DNA of 62,063 bases, from assembly GCF_017315705.1 (NCBI RefSeq), contig NZ_JAFLRF010000032.1, forward strand, positions 1-62,063, read 5' to 3'. Shown in pieces: positions 52,864 through 61,608 of the stretch (positions are counted from its first letter, which is position 1; each line of letters opens with the position of its first letter). Both the position numbers and the translations under genes were made by a program. The DNA comes from Trinickia mobilis. GTDB lineage: Bacteria > Pseudomonadota > Gammaproteobacteria > Burkholderiales > Burkholderiaceae. The notes under the pieces are model-generated. The model searched no databases. It was given only the letters and a program-made list of their open reading frames with translations, and was not told the origin of the DNA.

Positions 52864-54018
52864 CTACATTCTGATAACGTCCATCACCGTTTTCTTCTTG
52901 TCCTTGAACTGGTAAATCGTGATGGCGGCGTCTTTCAAATCGCCGTGCGAATCGAACGCGATTCTTCCAATCACACCGTCGTACTGCGTGCCGGGCATCG
53001 CAGCCAGGACGTTGGCGCGCTCGGTCGAATCGGCACGCTTCATCGCGTCGTAGATCACGTAGACAGCGTCGTAGGCGAACGGTGCATACGCATCGATCGG
53101 TACCTTGTAGCGAGCGGTATAGCGTCGCTCGAATTCTTGCCCTTTCGGCATCTTCGAGAGCGCAAGTCCTGCTTCGGAACACACGACGTTGTCGATTGCG
53201 TCGCCGGCAAGGCTCACCATCTTGTCCGTGCATGCGCCGTCGCCCCCGAGCACGCTTGCGGTAATGCCAAGGTTCGCAGCCTGCTTCACAAGCGGCCCGG
53301 CCGTCGCATCCGAACCGCCGTACATGATCACGTCGGGCCGCAACCCCTTGATCTTCGTGAGAATCGCGCGGAAGTCGGTTGCCTTGTCGTTGGTCGCTTC
53401 GCGCGTGACGATGGTGCCGCCGTGCGCCGTCGCAGCCTTCACGAATTCGTCGGCAAGCCCTTGCCCGTAAGCCGTCGAATCGTCGACCACGGCAAAACGT
53501 TTCGCGTGCAACGAGTTAAGCGCGTAGCGCGCGAGGGCCGGTCCCTGCAATGCGTCGGTCGCGACCACGCGAAACGTCGTCTTGTAGCCCTGCTGAGTGA
53601 ATGCGGGGTTCGTCGAACCCTGGGAAATCTGCGCCACGTGTGCTTCGCTATAGATGCGCGATGCAGGAATCGACACGCCGGAATTGATGTCGCCAACCAC
53701 GGCCACCACGCCTTCGTCGACCAGTTTCTGAGCGACCTGGGTCCCCGTGCGCGGGTCAGCGGCATCGTCCTGCGAGTCCAGTTGCAGGCGCACCGGCTTG
53801 CCGCCGATAACCGGGTGCCGGCTGTTGATTTCGTCGATGGCAAGACGCGCCGCATTCTCGCTATCCTTGCCCATGTTGGCGAGCTGGCCGGTGAGCGGCG
53901 CGGCGTGACCGATCAGCACCACGGCAGGAGAACCGTCGGCAGCATACACAGACGTCTGAATGGCGGCCAGTGCAACGACGCCGGCTATCGAGCGAAAAGA
54001 GCGGAAAGTAGGATTCAC
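52864..54018 (-). CDS. Branched-chain-amino-acid-type ABC substrate-binding protein
   Basis: The 384-aa periplasmic binding protein is of the LivJ/type I peripla_BP_6 family. Residues 1-25 form a signal peptide (SIAGVVALAAIQTSVYAA). IGHAAPLTGQLANMGKDSEN follows, the usual start of the first lobe, then VVAVVGDINSGVSIPASRIY. Start GTG 54018 has GAGG upstream; the longer frame to 54144 is not needed. No permease or ATPase gene is adjacent. The amidase/DUF2848 genes next door suggest an amide or ureide ligand (inference). Confidence 0.87.
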   Translation of the reverse strand: MNPTFRSFRSIAGVVALAAIQTSVYAADGSPAVVLIGHAAPLTGQLANMGKDSENAARLAIDEINSRHPVIGGKPVRLQLDSQDDAADPRTGTQVAQKLVDEGVVAVVGDINSGVSIPASRIYSEAHVAQISQGSTNPAFTQQGYKTTFRVVATDALQGPALARYALNSLHAKRFAVVDDSTAYGQGLADEFVKAATAHGGTIVTREATNDKATDFRAILTKIKGLRPDVIMYGGSDATAGPLVKQAANLGITASVLGGDGACTDKMVSLAGDAIDNVVCSEAGLALSKMPKGQEFERRYTARYKVPIDAYAPFAYDAVYVIYDAMKRADSTERANVLAAMPGTQYDGVIGRIAFDSHGDLKDAAITIYQFKDKKKTVMDVIRM

Positions 54019-54147
54019 GAGCTGCCTCACTTCGGTAATGAAGGTTGAAAGGGCGCGCTGTCGATATCGCTGCGCCTGAAAGCCAGTATTCGTTCGCCGT
54101 AAATGCGCGTCCAACGACAAATTCTTTTTGCCGGCGATAAACAAACC

Positions 54148-55503
54148 TTATGCCGGCACGGCGAACGCGCTCGCCTGCAACAACGCTTCGACGCTGCGCG
54201 CCACGGCAAGAATCGACGCGTCGGCGAGCGCCGGTCCGCAGATCGACAGGCCGACAGGCAGTTCGTCTTCGCGATGGCAAGGGAGCGTCACCGCGCAACC
54301 GTCCATGAAGTTCACGATGCTGGGATTGCGCAGCACCTTCGCGTTCGCAGCAAAAAAAGCCCCGTCGTCATGTTCGATTTCGGCAATCGCGGGCGGCACG
54401 ATCGCGACTGTCGGCATCAGCCATGCATCGAATCTTGCGAGCCTGGCTCTTGCGTCGCGCACGAAGCGCTCGCGTGCGGCAAGCAGATGGATATAGTCGG
54501 CCGCGCTGCGCGCTTCCCCGACACGCAGCCGCTTGAGCACGCGCGGGTCGTAACTATCGGCACGGCGCGCGACGTGCTCGCGATGCCACGCCCACGCCTG
54601 CGCCGCGGTGATGCCCGCGAGCGGGAAACGACCGGCAACCTCGTGCAGCTCGGGGAACGCGAAGCTCTCGACCGACGCGCCCGCGCGCCTCAGCATGCCG
54701 AGCGTCCGGTTGAACGCCGTGCTCACGGTCTCGTCCAGATCGTCCGATACATAGTCCGACGTGACGCCGAACCGCAATGCTGCGAGCGCGCGCGGCACCG
54801 TATCGAGCGACTGCCCTGAAATGACACCGTCGATGAGCGCGCAACAGTCGACGCTTCGCGCGATGGGCCCGATCGAATCGAACGACGCCGACAGCGGCAC
54901 AATGCCGTCAAGCGGCACGCGCCGCGCGGTCGGCTTGAAGCCGACCAGCCCGCAAAATGCGGCGGGAATGCGGACCGAACCGCCCGTGTCGGTGCCGAGC
55001 GCCGCGACAACATGTCCGAGCGCGACGGAGGTCGCCGCTCCGGAGCTCGAACCGCCCGCCACAAGGGCCGGGTCGATAGGATTCGCCGGCGTTCCGAAGT
55101 GCGGATTCAAGCCCAGGCCGGAGAACGCGAACTCACTCATGTTCGTGCGGCCGGCGAACACGGCCCCCGCCTCGCGCAGACGCGCGATCGCAGCCGCGTC
55201 GCGAACCGCGGGCGCGGCGTCGCGCAAGATCCGCGAGCCCGCCGTCGTCACCTGGTCCTTGATGTCGAACAGGTCTTTCACGGAAATCGGCACGCCTGCC
55301 AGCGCGGAAGGCACATAACCGCGATCGCGGAATGCGTCGCTGCTCGCGGCCGCCTCGCGCGCCGCCGACCGGTCGACATGCGTATAGGCCGCCCCCCCTC
55401 GCGCGAAGTCGGCATCGATGGCCTCGAGGCTGGCGTCGAGCAATTCCCCCGCCGATACGGTCCTCGTTGCGAGCGCCTTGCCTGATTGACGGATAGTGCG
55501 CAT
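54148..55503 (-). CDS. Amidase-signature hydrolase
   Basis: The 451-aa protein has the amidase-signature Ser-cisSer-Lys triad: Lys in ISVKDLFDIK near residue 73, and the serines in AGGSSSGAATSVALG with the nucleophile in GTDTGGSVRIPAAFCG near residue 172. It hydrolyses an amide in the cytoplasm; the substrate is not evident. The ATG at 55503 is 6 nt from the end of the DUF2848 gene, so the two form an operon. GatA is related, but no gatB or gatC is present. Confidence 0.9.
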   Translation of the reverse strand: MRTIRQSGKALATRTVSAGELLDASLEAIDADFARGGAAYTHVDRSAAREAAASSDAFRDRGYVPSALAGVPISVKDLFDIKDQVTTAGSRILRDAAPAVRDAAAIARLREAGAVFAGRTNMSEFAFSGLGLNPHFGTPANPIDPALVAGGSSSGAATSVALGHVVAALGTDTGGSVRIPAAFCGLVGFKPTARRVPLDGIVPLSASFDSIGPIARSVDCCALIDGVISGQSLDTVPRALAALRFGVTSDYVSDDLDETVSTAFNRTLGMLRRAGASVESFAFPELHEVAGRFPLAGITAAQAWAWHREHVARRADSYDPRVLKRLRVGEARSAADYIHLLAARERFVRDARARLARFDAWLMPTVAIVPPAIAEIEHDDGAFFAANAKVLRNPSIVNFMDGCAVTLPCHREDELPVGLSICGPALADASILAVARSVEALLQASAFAVPA

Positions 55504-55508
55504 TGCCG

Positions 55509-56192
55509 TCACTCCGCATGCGCGAGCGCGTCGACCGAATAGCGGTGCCGGAGGCTGCGCCCGAGGACGGGATCGTGCAGCTCCAGTTCGTACGCGCGCG
55601 CGGACATCAGCGAGCCGAGCACGGGCTGCGTGCCGCAAAAGAGCACCGTTTCCGGAATCATCGAAGCTGCGCCGAACGCGCGCCGGATCAACGGCTCCGG
55701 ATGCATCAGCCGCGCAAGCGTGCCCTCCTGATAGAGAACGCGCGCGCCATTCGAATCGATGCGCCAGCTGCGCGCGATCAACGCATCCCAATGCGCCGCC
55801 ACCTCCGCATAACGCCAGAGCGTCCGCCCGATGGGCTTCGCGCACATCTGTTTCGACACGGCAACGTCGTAGCCTTCGACCTTGCGGTCCGTGTGATCGG
55901 AGCCGATGCCGACCAGCAAACCCGCCGCTTCCGTCTGTATCAGCACGACTTCGACTTCACCCGACGAATGCTCGCCGATCACTTCGATGCTGTCCGACGT
56001 CGTCAGCAACGCAGGCGCGACCTCATAGAAGCACGGCACGGTCGACGGCCTGCGCACGCCGAGCGCTTCAAGTTCGCGGATATGATGCTCGACCTCGGCG
56101 CTCTCCCGGCCGGCCCAGCCCGCAATCACGAGCCGGCTCGCCGTCACTTCCATCGGTAGACCGCCTTCGATTTCGCATGTCACTTTATTCAT
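55509..56192 (-). CDS. DUF2848 protein
   Basis: The 227-aa protein belongs to DUF2848, a family often encoded beside amidases and distantly like fumarylacetoacetate hydrolases. Conserved stretches include VPCFYEVAPALLTTSD near residue 52, GSDHTDRKVEGYDVAVSKQMC near residue 95 and VLFCGTQPVLG near residue 184. The last, with its Cys and Gly, is the family core. Start ATG 56192 has AAGGA upstream. It is the first gene of the leftward operon, divergent from LysR. Biochemical function is not established. Confidence 0.82.
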   Translation of the reverse strand: MNKVTCEIEGGLPMEVTASRLVIAGWAGRESAEVEHHIRELEALGVRRPSTVPCFYEVAPALLTTSDSIEVIGEHSSGEVEVVLIQTEAAGLLVGIGSDHTDRKVEGYDVAVSKQMCAKPIGRTLWRYAEVAAHWDALIARSWRIDSNGARVLYQEGTLARLMHPEPLIRRAFGAASMIPETVLFCGTQPVLGSLMSARAYELELHDPVLGRSLRHRYSVDALAHAE

Positions 56193-56385
56193 CGCAACGT
56201 CCTTTCGCTTGACCACCAAAGCGCCGATTCCCTACGCGGCATCGGCATTCGTTGCGAAGTTTTGGCTCGCGGCGCGCCCGTGTCCAACAAATTAAAGTTG
56301 TCGCGCGGAGAAAAATTTTCTTGTCACGCGGGACGGGACGGGACGCTACACTGAGCCATTCCTGCTTGCCTTGTCAGAGTTCTGT

Positions 56386-57327
56386 ATGAACTTGCGCTTT
56401 CTGGAAACGTTTGTCTGGCTGGCACGACTGCGCAGCTTTCGTCTGACGGCAGAGCGCCTGCACGCGACGCAAGCGGCGATTTCCAGCCGCATTTCGGCGC
56501 TGGAGCAGGAACTCGGCGTGCGCCTCTTCGAACGCGGTCCCAAGGAAGCGACGCTCACGCAGGAGGGCACGAAGGCATTGTCCTTTGCCGAGCAGATGCT
56601 GAAGCTGAATCAGGCGATGCTCGCGAGCGTCGGCGATCGCTCGAACGTTTCGGGGTTGCTGCGGCTGGGCGCGATCGAATCGATCGTTCATACGTGGTTG
56701 CCGGATCTTCTCAAGCACATCCGGGAGGACTATCCGAATCTCGTGATCGAGCTGACCAGCGACACGTCCGCCAATCTGTCCACTCAACTGACGAGCGGCC
56801 ACATCGATGTGTCTTTTCAGACGACGAGCGTCGCCGGTTCGGACATGACGAATGTCCCGCTCGGCAGTTTTCCGATGCGCTGGATGGCAAGCCCGGCGCT
56901 CAATCTGTCCGCACAGGCGTTGACGGAGACCGAGCTGGCCGCCTACCCCGTGATCAGCTTTGCGCGTCATTCGCCGCCGCACGAGTTTCTGACGGGGTTG
57001 TTCGCTGCCAGCGGAGATGTCCAGGTGCAAATCAACTGCCTGTCGTCGGTGGCAGCCATCATCCGGCTCGTGATGGACGGATTCGGCATTGCCGTGCTGC
57101 CTCCTGCATTCGTCATGCGCGAACTCGAAGCAGGTCAACTGCAGCTGCTGCAAGTGACGCACCGGGTACCCGCGTTGCCGCTTGTCGCCGCGTTCCGACG
57201 TACGCCCGACAGCCTGCTTGCCGAGTCCATCACACGGCTCGCGCTCAACATCGTGCTCGACTTCAGCCTGAAGCATGGGCCTGAGTTCGCACTGTTCCCG
57301 CCGACCGACGCTGACTCGTGCGTCTGA
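56386..57327 (+). CDS. LysR-family transcriptional regulator
   Basis: The 313-aa protein has the LysR helix-turn-helix at residues 1-60 (FRLTAERLHATQAAISSRIS) and an effector domain. DSLLAESITRLAL near the C-terminus is common in the nitrogen-compound branch. It diverges from the DUF2848-amidase operon and precedes the ureidoglycolate-lyase-like gene by 31 nt, so both may be targets. The ATG at 56386 is chosen because homology starts there. Confidence 0.9.
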   Translation: MNLRFLETFVWLARLRSFRLTAERLHATQAAISSRISALEQELGVRLFERGPKEATLTQEGTKALSFAEQMLKLNQAMLASVGDRSNVSGLLRLGAIESIVHTWLPDLLKHIREDYPNLVIELTSDTSANLSTQLTSGHIDVSFQTTSVAGSDMTNVPLGSFPMRWMASPALNLSAQALTETELAAYPVISFARHSPPHEFLTGLFAASGDVQVQINCLSSVAAIIRLVMDGFGIAVLPPAFVMRELEAGQLQLLQVTHRVPALPLVAAFRRTPDSLLAESITRLALNIVLDFSLKHGPEFALFPPTDADSCV

Positions 57328-57358
57328 TCCGTCCCGTCATCCACACAAGTATCCCGAT

Positions 57359-57907
57359 ATGCCGACCGCACTTTCCATTACGGTAGAACCCCTCGATGCG
57401 AATCGCTGTGAACCTTATGGCTGGATGCTCGGCAAGCCCGTCTGCACCGACGGTGACGCGCCGTCGTTCGTCAGCCCACCCTCGGATTTCTGGCGTGAAC
57501 ATCTGTTCGACACCGGCACGTCAGGTGAAACGGAAATTCTCTGGGTCGCTTACCGGAATCGTGACGAAAACATCACGTCGCTCGAGACGCATCGCCTGAC
57601 GCAGCAGGCCATCGTCCCGCTGACGGCACCCGTCATCCATATCGTCGCGACCTCGTTGGAAGATGGCGAGCCGGACTTGAATTCGCTGCGCGCGTTCGAA
57701 ATTCCAGTCGGCAAAGGTCTTTGCATGCGGCCGAACATCTGGCACGCCACCCGTGTGACGGAGAGAGACGCCACATGCCTGATGCTGACGCGCCCTTCCA
57801 CAACTTATGATCTCGTGGTCCATCTGAAGACGGGAGCCCCTGCTTGCGAAAGCGCGATCAAGACGATCGATGCGCGCACGCTCGACGCCGGAGGTCTTGA
57901 TCGTTAG
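57359..57907 (+). CDS. Ureidoglycolate-lyase-like protein (AllA family)
   Basis: The 182-aa protein resembles the ureidoglycolate lyase (AllA) cupin-like fold. It contains RCEPYGWMLGKPVC near residue 12, SLETHRLTQQAIVPL near residue 75 and RPNIWHATRVT near residue 122, the HxH/W region of the family. AllA releases urea from ureidoglycolate in allantoin breakdown; divergent members are common in amidase clusters. Whether this one acts on ureidoglycolate is uncertain. Confidence 0.75.
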   Translation: MPTALSITVEPLDANRCEPYGWMLGKPVCTDGDAPSFVSPPSDFWREHLFDTGTSGETEILWVAYRNRDENITSLETHRLTQQAIVPLTAPVIHIVATSLEDGEPDLNSLRAFEIPVGKGLCMRPNIWHATRVTERDATCLMLTRPSTTYDLVVHLKTGAPACESAIKTIDARTLDAGGLDR

Positions 57908-57923
57908 CAGTCCTGACGTGCCC

Positions 57924-59096
57924 TCATCCGAACCGAACACAATAAACCGGCGGCAAATGCGCTGAAATCAAACGCCAGCTTTCGCCGCCGTCGTCGGACG
58001 TCCATAGTGCGCCAGTGGTCGACCCCAACGCGAGGCGCGTGCCGGAGTCATCTACAGCGAGCCCGTGCCGATACACGAGGTCATACGCCGGTGCAGGCGG
58101 CAAGCCGTTCGAGAAACGCTCGAACGTGCGGCCGCCGTCGCGTGTGCGCGTGACGACGAACTGGCCGTCCACCGGGATCCGGCACTGGTCCTTCACGGCG
58201 GGCACGAACCATGCGGTGTCCGGCTCGCGCGGATGCACGGCAACCGCGAAGCCGAAGCTCGATGGCTGCGCTTCGATCCGCTGCCAGTGCGCCGCGCCGT
58301 CGGTCGAGCGGAAGATCGCGCAGTGGTGCTGCGTCCACAGCGCGTCCGGGTTTGCCGCGCATTGCACGACGCGGTGCGGGTCTTGCACGTTGGCATCGCC
58401 GCGCCGCTCCGGCGGCATGTAGTCGGCCTCCATGCCCTCGGCACTCACGCGCCAGGCCGCGCCGCCGTCGGCGGTTTGCCAGACGCCGCCGCACGACACG
58501 CCGATCGTCACGTGCCGGCTGTCGCGCGGATCGACCATCACGGAATGGATGCCCGGCGCGTCGTAGCCGCCGCCGAACCATTCGCGGCGCTCCGGGCGAT
58601 CCCACAGCGCACGGTTGAGCACCCAGGTGTCGCCGCCATCGTCGGAACGGAAGAGCCCGCCGGGAATCGTGCCGGCCCACAAGACACCCGGCTCGTCCGG
58701 GCCGCCGGTTTCGAGCGACCAGATTTGCTGAAGCGTCCAGGGAGGGTGCGGCGGGCTGGGCGCGGCGGCGCTCGCATTGTCCGCGCTGGTGTCTGCACTC
58801 GCGTTCGTGCTCGCGTTCGCGCCGCCGCCGGTACGCGTCTCGTCGGCGGGCTGCGGCGGATAGACGGGAACCGCGCACTCTTCCCAATCCTCCATGCCCG
58901 CGCGCCGGCGATGCAGCTTCACGCCGAAGTGGCCGAGATTGAGCGCGGCATACAGCGATCCGTCGCGCGGATCAGGCAGCACCATGCTCACCGGCTCGCC
59001 GGCGAAATACGGCTCACCAAGCCTCCAGCCGCCCTCGCCGTCGGCTTGCAGAACGAACAGCCCCTTGCGGGTTGCGACAAGCAATCGATCGCTCAT
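57924..59096 (-). CDS. BNR/Asp-box repeat propeller protein (exo-sialidase-like)
   Basis: The 390-aa protein has at least five Asp boxes (SDDGGDTW, TADGGAAW, STDGAAHW, TRDGGRTF, SDDGGESW), indicating a beta-propeller. It begins MSDRLLVATRKGLFVLQ and has no signal peptide. A low-complexity Ala/Asn/Ser insert lies near residue 90. It is often annotated as exo-alpha-sialidase, but the sialidase Arg triad is not evident, so enzymatic activity is doubtful. It follows the MoaD-like gene by 13 nt in one operon. Confidence 0.82.
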   Translation of the reverse strand: MSDRLLVATRKGLFVLQADGEGGWRLGEPYFAGEPVSMVLPDPRDGSLYAALNLGHFGVKLHRRRAGMEDWEECAVPVYPPQPADETRTGGGANASTNASADTSADNASAAAPSPPHPPWTLQQIWSLETGGPDEPGVLWAGTIPGGLFRSDDGGDTWVLNRALWDRPERREWFGGGYDAPGIHSVMVDPRDSRHVTIGVSCGGVWQTADGGAAWRVSAEGMEADYMPPERRGDANVQDPHRVVQCAANPDALWTQHHCAIFRSTDGAAHWQRIEAQPSSFGFAVAVHPREPDTAWFVPAVKDQCRIPVDGQFVVTRTRDGGRTFERFSNGLPPAPAYDLVYRHGLAVDDSGTRLALGSTTGALWTSDDGGESWRLISAHLPPVYCVRFG

Positions 59097-59109
59097 ATCG
59101 AGTGTCTCC

Positions 59110-59379
59110 TTATCCGCTCGACAGCGCCTGTACGACGTAAACCCGGCTTTCCTCCCCGAGCGCATCGGAAAGATGTTGTCGGTCACGCACCGGCCGGCCG
59201 TCGACAAACACGGCGAGATGCCGCCGCAGCGAGCCCTGATCGTCAACGATGTAGCCGCGCAGTCGAGGTTGTGCGGCGAAGACGGCCTCGAGCGCTTCGC
59301 CGAGCGTGCGCGCGTCGATCTCGCGCTCGGGCGTTGCGATATGCCGCTGAATCGAAGCAGCGAAGAAGAGGTGCGCCAT
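59110..59379 (-). CDS. MoaD/ThiS-like beta-grasp protein
   Basis: The 89-aa protein fits the ubiquitin-like MoaD/ThiS fold: LFFAASIQRHIATPE, then TLGEALEAVFAAQPRL, and the segment VFVDGRPVRDRQHL typical of MoaD. The C-terminus is ALSSG instead of the Gly-Gly needed for adenylation and thiocarboxylation. It therefore may not be a sulfur carrier, or may need processing. It is coupled to the BNR-propeller gene, a recurring pair whose role I cannot state. Confidence 0.78.
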   Translation of the reverse strand: MAHLFFAASIQRHIATPEREIDARTLGEALEAVFAAQPRLRGYIVDDQGSLRRHLAVFVDGRPVRDRQHLSDALGEESRVYVVQALSSG

Positions 59380-59881
59380 GGCGGGGTGGCGGTGCGGGAA
59401 TGGCCGTGTCCGTTGATTCTGTAGTTTAGACGATCCGCCCTTGTGGCGAACACTGCAATAGAAAGCGAACGACGTTTTGCGCGTTCAGCAAGATCGTCTC
59501 CTCTGTACGTGGATCGGAGGCGAGTCCGGATTTAGAGTTTGACGACTCTCTAAGTGCCGACGAAACCAATGTCCCAACCTTGGAATCAGAAATGACACGG
59601 CCAGCAATCCAGGCATTGCCCCCGATACCAGGAAGTTGAGCATATGCCCCGCTAACGGCATCCCCGAACTTCAGCGAAAATGTTCCGCGCGGACGTTTGA
59701 TCTTTCAACAGCCCAAACCGTCGCGCGCACATCCCAATCGACGGCCAGCGAAAGCGTTTCTGGACGAATCCCGACGGGCGGTCAAACAGCCTCTTTCATC
59801 GAAAGTCCGAGCGCAACCAGAATACGGCCGTATCAAGACGCTGCGGCAGTCGGTCCTCCGCAAATTTGCGAGACAACAACT
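59380..59881. other. Region between MoaD-like and GNAT genes
   Basis: About 500 bases of lower GC between divergent genes. Apart from the startless open frame at 59426-59704, I see no gene, repeat or RNA. The region 59705-59881 should hold the promoter of the acetyltransferase, but no clear pair stands out. Confidence 0.45.
59426..59704 (-). pseudogene. Low-GC open frame without start, possible gene remnant
   Basis: The 92-codon frame reads RGTFSLKFGDAVSGAYAQLP, then NAWIAGRVISDSKVGTLVSS, and ends QNVVRFLLQCSPQGRIV. It looks like real protein and has visibly lower GC than its neighbours. A stop precedes it in frame and no ATG or GTG occurs near its start. An overlapping 52-codon frame with an ATG (MLNFLVSGAMPGLLAV) is an alternative. 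It ends 47 nt before the MoaD-like gene. Family not recognised. Confidence 0.3.
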
Positions 59882-60592
59882 ATGCACCTCTTAGACAATC
59901 CAGTATGGCAAGCACTCACAGGACCTCAAAGGCATTTCGGCATCGGCGATGGTCGAGCGAGGCGCTATCAGCGAGACATTTCGCCATTGGCAGCACTCGA
60001 AAATCCTCTGACCACCGAGTCGTGGGCAGCACTTGCCGATATCGTGGAGGTTGGCGAAAGGATCGGGCTGTCCGGCATCAGGAGCGAGTCGGTGCCGGAC
60101 GGCTGGGAAACCGAGTGGTGCTATCCGTTTCTGCAGATGATCTGCACGCGCAAGAGTTTCCGCGCACCGAGCAGCGGTACGGCGGCGCCTATGATGAGGG
60201 AACTCTGTCTGTCCGATGGCGCTGCGATGGTGAACCTGGCACGCCTGACGCAGCCCGGACCGATGGAGGAGCGCACGGTGACGATCGGGCGCTATCTCGG
60301 CATCTTCGACGAGAACGCCTCCCTCATTGCGATGGCGGGCGAACGCGTTCGCCTTGACGGGTTCACGGAAGTCAGCGGCGTCTGCACGCACCCGGATCAT
60401 CGGGGAAAAGGTTATGCCAATGTCCTTGTCGCCTCGCTCACGAAGCAGATCGTCGAACGCGGCGATACGGCCTTTCTTCACGTCAAGGACGGGAACAGCG
60501 GCGCCGCTCGCGTGTACGAAAAACTTGGATTCTCCGTGCGTGCCGTGCGCGATATCGCTGCATTGAAAAAAGTGCAAGAGATGCAGGCCTGA
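59882..60592 (+). CDS. GNAT-family N-acetyltransferase
   Basis: The 236-aa protein has a C-terminal GNAT domain: FTEVSGVCTHPDHRGKGYAN near residue 160, with the acetyl-CoA-binding HRGKGYA, then FLHVKDGNSGAARVYEKLGF. The N-terminal half contains a second, degraded GNAT-like lobe, as in FR47-type enzymes. The substrate is unknown. ATG 59882 is chosen because the sequence before it is low-complexity. Confidence 0.85.
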   Translation: MHLLDNPVWQALTGPQRHFGIGDGRARRYQRDISPLAALENPLTTESWAALADIVEVGERIGLSGIRSESVPDGWETEWCYPFLQMICTRKSFRAPSSGTAAPMMRELCLSDGAAMVNLARLTQPGPMEERTVTIGRYLGIFDENASLIAMAGERVRLDGFTEVSGVCTHPDHRGKGYANVLVASLTKQIVERGDTAFLHVKDGNSGAARVYEKLGFSVRAVRDIAALKKVQEMQA

Positions 60593-60683
60593 ACTTTCGG
60601 CCCGATCGCCTTACATTGAATAAGCTAGGCCGCGATCTTCCGGCCGCGCCTTGAGTTGACTTGCCACCCCTTGGGAGAAACCG

Positions 60684-61445
60684 ATGTCCACAAGTTCTAC
60701 GCCTGCAGCACTCGTTACAAACGCTACCGGCTATGCGGGGCCTCCAGCAGTGGATGCTCTTGGCGAAGCCGGATTTCGTGTCCTCGTTCACGACCGGCAA
60801 TTCAGCGATCAGGCCATCCTCGAACAGTTCCTGCGGTTGCATCCATACGCGGAGTATGTTCGCGCCGAAAGTCCGGCCGGATTGCCGGGCGCCGTCCTGA
60901 ACGTTGCCGGCAGGCTCGACACGATCGTGAGCAACGACCACGTTCCCGCCGTACAAACTGCGTCAGAGAAAGCCTCGCTCGAGGATCTGCGCAATACGTT
61001 CGAGGTACTCGTCGTTGAGCCATTCGCCATGTTGCAGGCCGCGATTCCCTATCTGAAAGCGCAGGGACGGGGCAACGTCATCGTGATCACTTCGTGCCGC
61101 ACGCATGCCCCAATTCCGGGTGGCGCAATCCCCGACTCTGCGAGAGCGGCGGCGAACGCCATGGTGCGATCCCTGGCGGTCGAACTCGCTCCCCACGAGA
61201 TTGCCGTCAACGCGATCGCCCCGAATTTTCTATACAGCGAAGCGTACTATCCCCGTGCCACCTTCATCGATGATCCGGTCGGCCGTGCCTACGTCGAGGC
61301 AACCGTGCCGGCCCAGCGATTAGGCCGCCCTGACGAGATCGGCGAGGTAATACGGTTCCTCGCGACCACCCAAGCCCGCTTCCTTACCGGCGCGATCATC
61401 GATTTCAACGGAGCTTGGCCGGGCTGTCAGGTTCGCCCGACGTAA
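60684..61445 (+). CDS. Halohydrin-dehalogenase-like SDR protein with altered triad
   Basis: The 253-aa Rossmann protein lacks the TGxxxGxG cofactor loop of normal SDRs. It has ALVTNATGYAGPPAVDALG, like halohydrin dehalogenases (HheC type). The APNFLYSEAYYP stretch matches the HheC halide-site region. The catalytic array should be Ser-x12-Tyr-x3-Arg. Here the Ser (ITSCRTH) and the Arg (DSARAAAN) are present, but the Tyr position is Pro. Activity is therefore uncertain. It precedes a LysR gene that may regulate it. Confidence 0.8.
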   Translation: MSTSSTPAALVTNATGYAGPPAVDALGEAGFRVLVHDRQFSDQAILEQFLRLHPYAEYVRAESPAGLPGAVLNVAGRLDTIVSNDHVPAVQTASEKASLEDLRNTFEVLVVEPFAMLQAAIPYLKAQGRGNVIVITSCRTHAPIPGGAIPDSARAAANAMVRSLAVELAPHEIAVNAIAPNFLYSEAYYPRATFIDDPVGRAYVEATVPAQRLGRPDEIGEVIRFLATTQARFLTGAIIDFNGAWPGCQVRPT

Positions 61446-61608
61446 AGGATTGCCGATGACCTGGCAAGACTGGCCCCCGGGAATGCACGCAAGGTTTTCC
61501 AGCGCTTCCGTAGCGAGCGTGGCGAGGAAATGATAGGGTCTATTCTCATTTTCGTGTCGAATCCGGGCAAGCCGACGGCGCCGAACGACAGGACAAGGGG
61601 AAAACATC

